From NCBI GenBank assembly GCA_035540915.1, contig DATLFQ010000127.1, forward strand, positions 1 through 15,456: 15,456 nucleotides of DNA, read 5' to 3'. Positions 6,406 through 13,537 of the stretch are shown one piece after another (the stretch's first letter is position 1; every line of letters begins with the position of its first letter). The notes beneath the pieces are model-generated. The model did not search any database and was not told the origin of the DNA. It saw only the letters and a program-made list of their open reading frames with translations. The stretch comes from DATLFQ01 sp035540915 (GTDB taxonomy: Bacteria; Actinomycetota; Acidimicrobiia; Acidimicrobiales; GCA-2861595). Made by a program: the position numbers and the translations under genes.

Positions 6406-7110
6406 TCAGCGCCAGAGGCGGCGGGCCAGGGCGGCTTTCCACCCGTCGGCCAGGGGCTCGACGCACAGGAGCGCCTCGAGGACCTCGGGGGGGACGTCGC
6501 GGTCGTGGAAGGCGGCGTGGATGGCGCCGACGGTCGCCCCGAGGACGTGCCGCTCGACGACCTTGATCGGTCCGGCGGTCGGGACGTCGCCGGTCTCCAG
6601 CACCCGCAGGTACCACCCGGTGCGGCCGCTGGCGTTGAACCGCGGCCCGATGTCACCGACGCCGCGGTGCAGGGCCAGCTTGTAGCAGGGCGAGCGGGGC
6701 TGGCTGACCTCGAGCAGCGCCTCCCCCCAGCGCCAGCGGTCGCCGATGGACACGTCGTCCTCGGTGGCGCCCACCGTCGACAGGTTCTCGCCGAAGGCGG
6801 CGGGCCCGAGCTCGTGGCCCAGTTCGGCCGCCCACCAGGGCAGGTGCTCGGAGGGGTAGGCGTACACCGCCTTGTCGGGTCCGCCGTGCACAGTGAGGTC
6901 GGCTTGGGCGTCGCCCTCCAGGTTGAGCCGGTCGAGCCCCAGCGACGGGACGGTGACCGGCTGCTTGGCGATCCCGCTCTGCACCGGCTCGCCGTGCTGG
7001 CGGGCCAGGAGCCTGGGCCGGCCGACGTTGACGGCCAGCAGCCCGATGTGGTCGGGGCCGAGAGGCCCTACGAGCGGACCGCCTTTTGGACCTTGCCGGC
7101 CCGGATGCAC
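6406..7110 (-). CDS. MOSC domain protein, YiiM-like
   Basis: A MOSC-domain protein of the family related to molybdenum cofactor sulfurase C-termini and E. coli YiiM. Homology begins at LLAVNVGRPR and continues through DLTVHGGPDKAVYAYP, GPAAFGENLSTVG and SIGDRWRWGEALLEVSQPRSPCYKLALHRG, which holds the conserved cysteine expected in MOSC sulfur or metal carriers, to a C-terminal three-helix part (VPPEVLEALLCVEPLADGWKAALARRL). YiiM acts with molybdenum in reducing N-hydroxylated bases; the role here is inferred only from family. The start is a problem. The recognisable protein begins at about 7041, where the only candidates are two CTG codons (7041, 7038). The nearest in-frame GTGs are at 7110 and 7119, inside rpmB and without a Shine-Dalgarno. 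I list 7110 as a formal start. It follows rpmB on the same strand and is likely co-transcribed. Confidence 0.75.
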   Translation of the reverse strand: MHPGRQGPKGGPLVGPLGPDHIGLLAVNVGRPRLLARQHGEPVQSGIAKQPVTVPSLGLDRLNLEGDAQADLTVHGGPDKAVYAYPSEHLPWWAAELGHELGPAAFGENLSTVGATEDDVSIGDRWRWGEALLEVSQPRSPCYKLALHRGVGDIGPRFNASGRTGWYLRVLETGDVPTAGPIKVVERHVLGATVGAIHAAFHDRDVPPEVLEALLCVEPLADGWKAALARRLWR

Positions 7111-7265
7111 GAGGTGCACACGTCGAGCCGCTTGGGCGTGGCACCGACCAGGACCCGCACCCGCTGGATGTTCGGGTTCCACCGCCGCTTGGTGCGCCGA
7201 TGCGAGTGACTGATGCTCATGCCGAACGACGGGTGCTTGCCGCACACTTCACAGACCGCTGCCAT
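7068..7265 (-). CDS. rpmB: 50S ribosomal protein L28 (zinc-ribbon form)
   Basis: A 65-aa L28, a component of the large ribosomal subunit near the E-site region. The sequence CEVCGKHPSFGMSISHSHRRTKRRWNPN is typical, and the C-terminal LDVCTSCIRAGKV completes it. Two CxxC pairs (C5/C8 and the CTSC pair near residues 50-53) show it is the zinc-binding C+ version; many genomes also carry a zinc-free paralogue made under zinc limitation. The ATG at 7265 has no good Shine-Dalgarno, but TAACCT lies 10 bases upstream, so the mRNA is probably leaderless or nearly so. It is divergent from the DAK2 gene, with 29 bp between starts, and the coding end overlaps the formal start of the MOSC gene. Confidence 0.97.
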   Translation of the reverse strand: MAAVCEVCGKHPSFGMSISHSHRRTKRRWNPNIQRVRVLVGATPKRLDVCTSCIRAGKVQKAVRS

Positions 7266-7275
7266 AGGGGGACCG

Positions 7276-7285
7276 AGGTTAGCAT
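7276..7285. promoter_or_regulatory. candidate bidirectional promoter core of rpmB and the DAK2 gene
   Basis: The decamer AGGTTAGCAT carries a minus-strand -10 (TAACCT, 7281-7276), 10 bases before the rpmB ATG, and a plus-strand -10 (TAGCAT, 7280-7285), 9 bases before the DAK2 ATG. The two hexamers share TA at 7280-7281, with exactly the same offset as at 516-525. Both genes lack Shine-Dalgarno sequences and sit in a 29-bp gap. No clear -35 is found. Confidence 0.55.
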
Positions 7286-7294
7286 CGGCCCGTC

Positions 7295-8938
7295 ATGGGG
7301 ACCCTCGAGCGGCTCGGCGCCGACCATGTGCGGGCCGCGGTGACCGCCTACCGGGACGCCCTCCGCCTGCACCGCGAGGCGGTGAACCGGCTCAACGTCT
7401 ACCCGGTCCCCGACGGCGACACCGGCACCAACATGGCCCTCACCATGGAGTCGGTGGTCGAGGCGTTCGGCGCCGACGAGGACATGGCCTGCACCTGCAC
7501 GGCCATGGCCCGGGGCTCCCTCATGGGGGCTCGGGGCAACTCGGGCGTGATCTTGTCGCAGGTCCTGCGGGGCCTGTCCGAGCAGTGGTCGGGCGCCCCG
7601 GCGATCGGCCCGGCGGATCTGGCCGCGGCGCTGAGCAGGGCCAGCCAGGCGGCCGACGCCGCCGTCATGACGCCGGTCGAGGGCACCATCCTCACCGTGC
7701 TGCGGGTCGCCGCGGCAGGCGCCGTCGAAGCGGCCGACCAGGGCAAAGCGCTGGTGGACGTGCTGGCCGCCGCCCACGAGGCGGGCACCGAGGCACTCGC
7801 CCGCACGCCCGAGCAGCTGCCCGTGCTGAAGGAGGCCGGCGTGGTCGACGCCGGCGGCGTCGGGTTCATGCTCCTGCTGGACGCGCTGCTCCACGTGGTG
7901 GACGGGCGACCGCTCCCCGAGCCGGCCACCACCCCTGGCCCCGCGTCGGTGGCGGCGCACCCGACCGCCGGCCCCGACTCTGTCGGCGAGGAGGCCTACG
8001 AGGTCATGTACCTGCTCGAGGCGGGCGACGCCGCAGTCGCGCAGCTCAAGGAAACGTGGGCGGCCATCGGCGACTCCATCGTGGTGGTCGGGGGCGACGG
8101 GCTGTGGAACTGCCACATCCACACTGCGCAGGTCGGCCCGTCCATCGAGGCGGCGCTGGACGCTGGCGGCCGCCCCCGTGACATCAGGGTCACCGACCTG
8201 CGCGCCCAGGTGGCCGAGGAGCACTGCCGCCGTGAGCCGCCCGGCCCGGCCGTCGCACAGGGCGCGGCGGGCGCGGTCACCGCGGTGGTCGCGGTGGCCA
8301 GCGGCGAGGGCTTGGGCCGCATCTTCCGCTCGCTCGGCGTCGCCGCGGTGGTGTCCGGAGGCCAGTCGATGAATCCCTCCACCGCCGAGCTGCTGGCCGC
8401 GGTGGATGGCGCGCCGGCCGACCAGGTGGTGCTGCTGCCGAACAACGCCAACATCGTGCCGGTGGCCCGCCAGGTCGACGCGCTCACGCCCAAGACCGTA
8501 CACGTCGTGCCGACGACGGGCGTGGCCCAGGGGCTGGCCGCGCTGCTGCCCTTCGACGCGGGGGCCGCTGCGGCGGACAACGCAGCGGCCATGGCCGACG
8601 CCGCCCAGGCCGTCGTGTCGGGCGAGGTGACCCGGGCTGTGCGGTCGTCGCCGACCGAGGCCGGGCCGGTGGCCGAGGGCGACTGGCTGGGCCTCTCCGA
8701 CGGTCGGGTCCGGGTCGCCACGCCGGCCGGCGACGGCCCGGCCGCGGCCGGCGCCGCGCTGCTCGACCTGCTGGTGGGCGACGACCACGAGCTGGTGACG
8801 GTGGTGGTGGGCGACGGCGTCCCCGACGGCGACACGCGCCGGGTGACGGCCTGGCTGGCCGAGCACCGCTCGTCGGCCGCCGTCGAGGTCCACCAGGGCG
8901 GCCAGCCGCTCTACCACTGGCTGTTCGCCGTCGAGTAG
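7295..8938 (+). CDS. DAK2 domain / fatty-acid kinase subunit A-like protein
   Basis: A 547-aa protein of the YloV/FakA family. In Firmicutes FakA is the ATP-binding half of a two-part fatty-acid kinase that phosphorylates fatty acids presented by a DegV-like FakB. The N-terminal DAK2 (DhaL-like) domain spans about residues 10-205: NVYPVPDGDTGTNM (34-47) supplies the acidic Mg-ADP ligands, and ARGSLMGARGNSGVILSQ (about 72-89) the second nucleotide loop. The middle and C-terminal domains (about 230-547) contain NPSTAELLAAVDGAP, LPNNANI and VVPTTGVAQGLAALLPFD, all typical of the family. No FakB is in the window. The ATG at 7295 follows TAGCAT by 9 bases, so a leaderless mRNA is likely. recG begins 18 bp after its stop, the common actinobacterial arrangement. 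It is divergent from rpmB. Confidence 0.9.
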   Translation: MGTLERLGADHVRAAVTAYRDALRLHREAVNRLNVYPVPDGDTGTNMALTMESVVEAFGADEDMACTCTAMARGSLMGARGNSGVILSQVLRGLSEQWSGAPAIGPADLAAALSRASQAADAAVMTPVEGTILTVLRVAAAGAVEAADQGKALVDVLAAAHEAGTEALARTPEQLPVLKEAGVVDAGGVGFMLLLDALLHVVDGRPLPEPATTPGPASVAAHPTAGPDSVGEEAYEVMYLLEAGDAAVAQLKETWAAIGDSIVVVGGDGLWNCHIHTAQVGPSIEAALDAGGRPRDIRVTDLRAQVAEEHCRREPPGPAVAQGAAGAVTAVVAVASGEGLGRIFRSLGVAAVVSGGQSMNPSTAELLAAVDGAPADQVVLLPNNANIVPVARQVDALTPKTVHVVPTTGVAQGLAALLPFDAGAAAADNAAAMADAAQAVVSGEVTRAVRSSPTEAGPVAEGDWLGLSDGRVRVATPAGDGPAAAGAALLDLLVGDDHELVTVVVGDGVPDGDTRRVTAWLAEHRSSAAVEVHQGGQPLYHWLFAVE

Positions 8939-8956
8939 CGGGCCGGCCCCGACACC

Positions 8957-11065
8957 GTGGCGCGGCGGCTCCGCCGGCTGGCCGGCATCCCGGTGAGCGA
9001 ACTGGCCGGCGTCGGTCCCAAGACGGCGGCCGGCCTGTCCGAGATGGGGATCGAGACCGTGCTGGACCTGGTCACCCACTACCCGCGCCGCTACATCGAC
9101 CGCACGCAGCAGGCCCGCATCCGCGACCTGACCGTCGGCGACGAGGCGATGGTGCTCGGCACCGTCCGCAAGGTCGAGGTGCGCCGGACCCGCAACCGCC
9201 GCACCCTGGTGCAGGTCGACGTGTTCGACGGCAGCGCCTACCTGCGCTGCACCTTCTTCAACCAGCCCTGGCGGGCCCGCCAGCTCCCCGTGGGAACCGA
9301 GGTGGTGCTGTTCGGCAAGCTGGAGCTGTACCGGGACCGGCGGACCATGAGCAACCCGGTGGTCGACCTGGTGGGCGACCGCACCGGTCGCATCATCCCC
9401 ATCTACCCTCAGTCCGAGAAGGCCGGCCTGACCACTTGGGACCTGGGCGGCCTGGTCGCCGAGGCGCTGGCGCGGGCCGGTGAGTTCGCCGATCCGTTGC
9501 CGCCGGCCCTCCGTGACGAGCTGGGACTGGTCGGCCGCACCTGGGCCTTCGCCCAGATCCACGCACCTGAATCGATGGGGGCCACCGCCTCCGCCCGGAC
9601 CCGGCTGGCCTTCGACGAGCTGCTGCGCCTGCAGGTGGCGCTGGTGCTGCGCAAGCGTGCCCTGGAGCGCGAGGCCAAGGGCGTGCGCCACACCGTCGAG
9701 GGCCCGCTGGTCGAGCGCTTCCACGCCAACCTTCCCTTCGCCCTGACCGGCGCCCAGCGGCGGGCCAACGCCGCCATCGCCGCCGACCTGGCCGGCCCGC
9801 ATCCGATGCACCGCCTCCTCCAAGGCGACGTCGGGGCCGGCAAGACCGTGGTGGCCGTCACCGCGCTGCTGGCCGCGGTGCAGGGCGGCTACCAGGGCGC
9901 CCTCATGGCCCCGACCGAGGTGCTGGCCGAGCAGCACTTCCTGGGCGTGCGGGCGCTGGTCGACGGCCTGGTGGTGGACGACGACGCCACCCTCACCGGT
10001 GACCGCCCCCTGCGCGTCGGGCTCCTCACCAACCGTACCGGCGCGGCCGAGCGCGAGCGGCTGCGGACCGGCCTCCTCGACGGCCGCGTCGACCTGCTGG
10101 TGGGCACCCACGCCCTGCTGACCGAGGGGGTCGAGTTCCGGAGCCTGGGCGTCGTCGTCATCGACGAGCAGCACCGGTTCGGCGTCGAGCAACGGGCCGC
10201 CCTGCGGGGCAAGGGCGACGACCCCGACGTGCTGGTGATGACGGCGACGCCGATCCCGCGGACCGCCGCCATGCTCGTCTACGGGGACCTCGATCTCACC
10301 GTCCTGGACGAGCTGCCGCCCGGCCGGACGCCGGTCACCACGGTGTGGGCCCGGGGCCCGCTGGAGGAGGAGGAGGCCTGGGCGAGGGTGCGCGAGCAGG
10401 TGGCCGAGGGGCGCCAGGCCTACGTGGTGTGCCCCCTGGTGGAGGACTCCGAGCGCGTGCAGGCCCGGGCGGCGACCGCCGAGTTCGCCCGGCTGGCCGC
10501 CGACGTGCTGCCCGGGCTGCGGCTCGGCCTGCTGCACGGCCAGCTGCCGGCCAAGGAGAAGGAGGCGGTGATGTCCGCCTTCCGCGCCGGCGAGGTGGAC
10601 GTGCTGGTGGCGACGACGGTCATCGAGGTCGGCGTCGACGTCGCCAACGCCACGGTCATGGTCGTCGAGGACGCCGACCGCTTCGGCATGGCCCAGCTGC
10701 ACCAGCTGCGGGGCCGGGTCGGCCGCGGGGCGGCCGCCTCCTGGTGCCATCTGCTGAGCGAGGCCCCCACCCCCGAGGCCGAGGAGCGCCTGGCCGCCAT
10801 GGTGCGCACCACCGACGGGTTCGAGCTGGCCGAGGTGGACCTCGACCTGCGGGGCGAGGGCGCCATCCTGGGGACCCGCCAGAAGGGCCGCAGCGACCTC
10901 AAGCTGGCGTCCCTCCGCCGCGACAAGGCCCTGGTGGCCAAGGCCCGCGAGGTGGCCTTCTCCATCGTCGACGCCGATCCCGCCCTCGCCGCCAATCCCG
11001 TGCTGGCCGACGAGCTCGCCCTCCTGGTCGACGACGACGAAGCGCAGTTCCTGTTTAAGAGCTGA
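8957..11065 (+). CDS. recG: ATP-dependent DNA helicase RecG
   Basis: A 702-aa RecG, a double-stranded DNA translocase (superfamily 2) that reverses stalled replication forks and processes Holliday junctions and D- or R-loops. Residues about 10-170 are the wedge domain with an OB fold (VLGTVRKVEVRRTRNRR...) that splits the fork. The helicase core follows: Walker A GDVGAGKT (290-297, K296), the DEQH box (403-406), motif III TATPIPRT, and motif VI GRVGRG near residue 590. The C-terminal TRG-type segment contains LRGEGAILGTRQKG. Length is normal and no key residue is missing. The start is a GTG, supported by the N-terminal hallmark LAGVGPKTAAGLSEMGI; there is no strong Shine-Dalgarno. It is only 18 bp after the DAK2 gene and is probably its operon partner. 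Confidence 0.97.
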   Translation: MARRLRRLAGIPVSELAGVGPKTAAGLSEMGIETVLDLVTHYPRRYIDRTQQARIRDLTVGDEAMVLGTVRKVEVRRTRNRRTLVQVDVFDGSAYLRCTFFNQPWRARQLPVGTEVVLFGKLELYRDRRTMSNPVVDLVGDRTGRIIPIYPQSEKAGLTTWDLGGLVAEALARAGEFADPLPPALRDELGLVGRTWAFAQIHAPESMGATASARTRLAFDELLRLQVALVLRKRALEREAKGVRHTVEGPLVERFHANLPFALTGAQRRANAAIAADLAGPHPMHRLLQGDVGAGKTVVAVTALLAAVQGGYQGALMAPTEVLAEQHFLGVRALVDGLVVDDDATLTGDRPLRVGLLTNRTGAAERERLRTGLLDGRVDLLVGTHALLTEGVEFRSLGVVVIDEQHRFGVEQRAALRGKGDDPDVLVMTATPIPRTAAMLVYGDLDLTVLDELPPGRTPVTTVWARGPLEEEEAWARVREQVAEGRQAYVVCPLVEDSERVQARAATAEFARLAADVLPGLRLGLLHGQLPAKEKEAVMSAFRAGEVDVLVATTVIEVGVDVANATVMVVEDADRFGMAQLHQLRGRVGRGAAASWCHLLSEAPTPEAEERLAAMVRTTDGFELAEVDLDLRGEGAILGTRQKGRSDLKLASLRRDKALVAKAREVAFSIVDADPALAANPVLADELALLVDDDEAQFLFKS

Positions 11066-11107
11066 AACACCGTTGTCAGTCGATGGGCCCCGACCGGTGC
11101 CGAGGGC

Positions 11108-11113
11108 TAGGGT
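11108..11113 (+). promoter_or_regulatory. candidate -10 box of the gluABCD-like operon
   Basis: TAGGGT lies 9 bases before the ATG at 11123, in the 57-bp gap after recG. It fits the TANNNT pattern before other starts in this window and suggests a very short or absent leader. A TTGTCA at 11073-11078 is too far upstream to be its -35. Confidence 0.4.
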
Positions 11114-11122
11114 CCCCAGCCA

Positions 11123-11866
11123 ATGGGTGGGTCACCCCTCGTAATCGTGGACGGGGTCAGCAAGTCCTTCGGGGACGTGCGGGCGCTCCGGGACGTGGAC
11201 CTCACCGTCGACGCCGGCGAGGTGGTGGTGGTGATCGGGCCGTCGGGGTCGGGCAAGTCGACGCTGTGCCGCTGCATCAACCGGCTGGAGCCGGTCGACC
11301 GCGGCACCATCACCATCGACGGCGTACCGCTCCCTGAGGAGGGCAAGGCGCTGGCCCGGTTGCGGGCCGACATCGGCATGGTCTTCCAGTCGTTCAACCT
11401 GTTCGCGCACAAGACCGTGTTGCAGAACGTGACGCTCGGTCCGATGAAGGTGCGCGGCCTGTCCAAGGGCCAGGCCCGGGAGCGGGCCATGGCGCTGCTG
11501 GAGCGGGTGGGCATCGCCGACAAGGCCGAGCGTTACCCGGCGGAGCTGTCGGGCGGCCAGCAGCAGCGGGCGGCGATCGCCCGGGCCCTGGCCATGGAGC
11601 CCAAGCTCATGCTGTTCGACGAGCCGACCTCGGCGCTCGACCCCGAGATGATCGCCGAGGTCCTCGACGTGATGGTGGACCTGGCGGCCGAGGGCACCAC
11701 GATGATCGTGGTGACCCACGAGATGGGGTTCGCCCGCAAGGCCGCCCGGCGGGTGGTGTTCATGGACGAGGGAGCGGTCGTGGAGGTGGCGCCCCCCGAG
11801 CAGTTCTTCGGCGCGCCGTCCTCGACTCGCGCCCAGGATTTTCTCTCGAAGGTGTTGGCCCATTGA
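11123..11866 (+). CDS. gluA: polar amino-acid ABC transporter ATPase (GluA/GlnQ-like)
   Basis: A 247-aa cytoplasmic ATPase that powers import of a polar amino acid, most likely glutamate, aspartate or glutamine. It has Walker A GPSGSGKST (K45), the Q-loop in MVFQSFNLF, the ABC signature LSGGQQQR (142-149), Walker B LMLFDEPT (D166, E167), the D-loop SALDPE and the switch histidine H199 in VTHE. All are intact. GQQQR and EPTSALDPEM are typical of the PAAT (GlnQ/GluA) subgroup. The gene order ATPase, binding protein, permease, permease is the same as Corynebacterium gluABCD, which is why I use these symbols; substrate specificity is inferred from that. The ATG at 11123 is supported by TAGGGT 9 bases upstream. 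The binding-protein gene follows after 30 bp. Confidence 0.93.
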   Translation: MGGSPLVIVDGVSKSFGDVRALRDVDLTVDAGEVVVVIGPSGSGKSTLCRCINRLEPVDRGTITIDGVPLPEEGKALARLRADIGMVFQSFNLFAHKTVLQNVTLGPMKVRGLSKGQARERAMALLERVGIADKAERYPAELSGGQQQRAAIARALAMEPKLMLFDEPTSALDPEMIAEVLDVMVDLAAEGTTMIVVTHEMGFARKAARRVVFMDEGAVVEVAPPEQFFGAPSSTRAQDFLSKVLAH

Positions 11867-11885
11867 ATTCGACCAATTGACGAGC

Positions 11886-11891
11886 AAGGAG
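11886..11891 (+). promoter_or_regulatory. Shine-Dalgarno of the binding-protein gene
   Basis: AAGGAG, 5 bases before the ATG at 11897. It marks an internal operon gene translated by the usual Shine-Dalgarno route, in contrast to the promoter-proximal genes that look leaderless. Confidence 0.7.
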
Positions 11892-11896
11892 ACCCG

Positions 11897-12880
11897 ATGC
11901 GCAGACCGCGACGACTGACGACCATGGTGGTGGCGAGCCTGTCCCTGCTGGGGCTGGCTGCCTGCGGCAGCGACGACGACCCCGCCGTCACGCCCGACAC
12001 GACGGGCGACGGCGGGAACGCCGCGCCCCAGCACGCCGCGGGGACGACGATGGCCGAGCTGCAGTCGGCCGGCTCGATGACCATCGGCGTGAAGTTCGAC
12101 CTGCCCGGCTTCGGGCTGCGGAACCCGACCACCGGCGAGGTGGAGGGCTTCGACGTCGAGATCGGCAAGCTGATGGCGGCCGCCGTCTTCGGCGGCACGG
12201 CCGACGAGGCGGGCGAGAAGGTGAAGTTCGTGGAGGCCATCTCCGCCAACCGCGAGCCGTTCCTGGAGAACGGCCAGGTCGACCTGGTGATCTCGACCTA
12301 CACCATCAACGACGCCCGCAAGCAGCGGGTCGGGTTCGCCGGGCCGTACTTCGTCGCCCGGCAGGACATCATGGTGAAGTCGTCCGACACCTCCATCAAC
12401 AGTGTCGAGGACCTCAACGGCAAGAACGTGTGCACCGTCCGGGGCTCGACCTCGGAGAAGAACGTCCGGGCCCAGGCGCCGCAGGCCAACGTGACGCTCT
12501 TCGACCTCTACAGCCAGTGCGCCGAGGCGCTGGGCGACGGTCGCGTCGCGGCCGTCTCGACCGACAACACCATCCTGGCCGGCCTGGTCCAGGCCCGCGC
12601 CGCGCAGGGGGGCGACCCGTTCAAGCTGGTCGAGGCGCCTTTCAGCGATGAGCCCTACGGCATCGGCCTGGCCAAGGGCGACGAGGCGTTCCGGACGTTC
12701 CTCAACGACCGCCTCGAGGAGATCTTCGCCAACGGCGAGTGGGCCGAGGCCTTCGAGTCGACGCTCGGCCAGCTGGGGCTGCGGACGCCCGAGCCCCCGA
12801 CGGTCGACCGATACTCCGACGTCGCCGCGGCGCCCACCACTACGACGACGGCGGCGCCCACGGCGTCGTCGGTCCCGTAG
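11897..12880 (+). CDS. gluB: amino-acid ABC transporter substrate-binding lipoprotein (GluB-like)
   Basis: A 327-aa extracytoplasmic binding protein that captures a polar amino acid for the transporter. It starts with a lipoprotein signal: basic MRRPRR, a hydrophobic stretch, and the lipobox LAAC with acylated C23. The SBP-bac-3 domain spans about residues 50-295: MTIGVKFDLPGFG, GEVEGFDVEIGKLMA, LVISTYTINDARKQRVGFAGPYF, the hinge VRGSTSEKNV, and SDEPYGIGLAKGDEAF are all typical. The last 30 or so residues (PTTTTTAAPTASSVP) form a Pro/Thr/Ala tail unusual for this family. The TAG at 12878 is in the same frame as the following permease, whose N-terminal-like residues begin right after it, so a binding-protein/permease fusion split by one stop is possible. 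A Shine-Dalgarno fixes the ATG at 11897. Confidence 0.93.
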   Translation: MRRPRRLTTMVVASLSLLGLAACGSDDDPAVTPDTTGDGGNAAPQHAAGTTMAELQSAGSMTIGVKFDLPGFGLRNPTTGEVEGFDVEIGKLMAAAVFGGTADEAGEKVKFVEAISANREPFLENGQVDLVISTYTINDARKQRVGFAGPYFVARQDIMVKSSDTSINSVEDLNGKNVCTVRGSTSEKNVRAQAPQANVTLFDLYSQCAEALGDGRVAAVSTDNTILAGLVQARAAQGGDPFKLVEAPFSDEPYGIGLAKGDEAFRTFLNDRLEEIFANGEWAEAFESTLGQLGLRTPEPPTVDRYSDVAAAPTTTTTAAPTASSVP

Positions 12881-12934
12881 CCGGGCCCCTCCCTGCAGGT
12901 CGTCCTCGACAACCTCGGCGCCTACGCCGAGGGC

Positions 12935-13537
12935 ATGCGGACCACCGTCGCGCTCACGGTGCTGTCGTTCACGGTGGCGCTGGTTTTCGGCACGGCGGTG
13001 GCCGCAGGGCGGGTCAGCCCGGTGCGGCCCCTGCGGTGGGCCGGTGCGTTGTGGGTCGAGATCGTCCGCAACACCCCGCTGTCGGTCCTGATGGTGATGT
13101 TCTTCTTCGGCTTCACCAAGTTCGGCGTCATCTACCCGGCCTTCACCTCGGCGGTCATCGTCCTGTCCGCGTACACGAGCGCCTTCGTGGCCGAGGCCGT
13201 GCGGGCCGGGATCAACACCGTCGCCGGCGGCCAGGCGGAAGCGGCCCGGGCCCTCGGTCTCACCTTCGGCCAGACCCTCCGCGAGGTGGTGCTCCCGCAG
13301 GCGTTCCGGTCGGTGGTGGGGCCGCTCGGGGGCCTGTTCATCGCACTGATCAAGAACTCGTCCCTGGCCTCGCTCCTGTCGGTGGTGGACCTCACCGAGG
13401 CGGCCAACCGGCTGACCACCGACACCGCGCAGCCCGTCCCGGTGTTCCTCGGGGCCGCCGGCGCCTACCTTCTGCTGACCTTCCCGTCGGGCGCGGTGAT
13501 CGCGGCCATCGAGCGCCGCGTGGCCATCAAGCGATGA
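12935..13537 (+). CDS. gluC: amino-acid ABC transporter permease (GluC-like)
   Basis: A membrane subunit of the importer; 200 aa from the first ATG. It has a first membrane span TVALTVLSFTVALVFGTAV, then ALWVEIVRNTPLSVLMVMFF, further spans, and the cytoplasmic EAA loop EAARALGLTFGQTLREVVLPQ that contacts the ATPase. The family N-terminus normally extends about 12-15 residues further, and such a segment (LQVVLDNLGAYAEG) is encoded directly upstream, between the gluB-like TAG at 12878 and this ATG. It contains no ATG, GTG or TTG; the only codon in a sensible place is a CTG at 12893. The true start may therefore be CTG, or the protein may be fused to the binding protein by read-through. Its TGA overlaps the next start as ATGA (13534-13537). 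Confidence 0.87.
   Translation: MRTTVALTVLSFTVALVFGTAVAAGRVSPVRPLRWAGALWVEIVRNTPLSVLMVMFFFGFTKFGVIYPAFTSAVIVLSAYTSAFVAEAVRAGINTVAGGQAEAARALGLTFGQTLREVVLPQAFRSVVGPLGGLFIALIKNSSLASLLSVVDLTEAANRLTTDTAQPVPVFLGAAGAYLLLTFPSGAVIAAIERRVAIKR

Noticed and set aside
7217..10750. A 1177-codon open frame on the minus strand opposite the DAK2 gene and recG
   Set aside because: It lies antisense to two clear genes and has low-complexity His/Gly/Val/Arg composition; long antisense frames are expected at this GC content.
11073..11078. TTGTCA as a -35 box for the gluA-like gene
   Set aside because: It is about 29 bases from the TAGGGT -10 candidate, far beyond a usable spacer.
11867..11885. The AT-rich GAATTC/CAATTG stretch before the gluB-like gene as an operator
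   Set aside because: The two short palindromes do not form a convincing inverted or direct repeat and no promoter box accompanies them.
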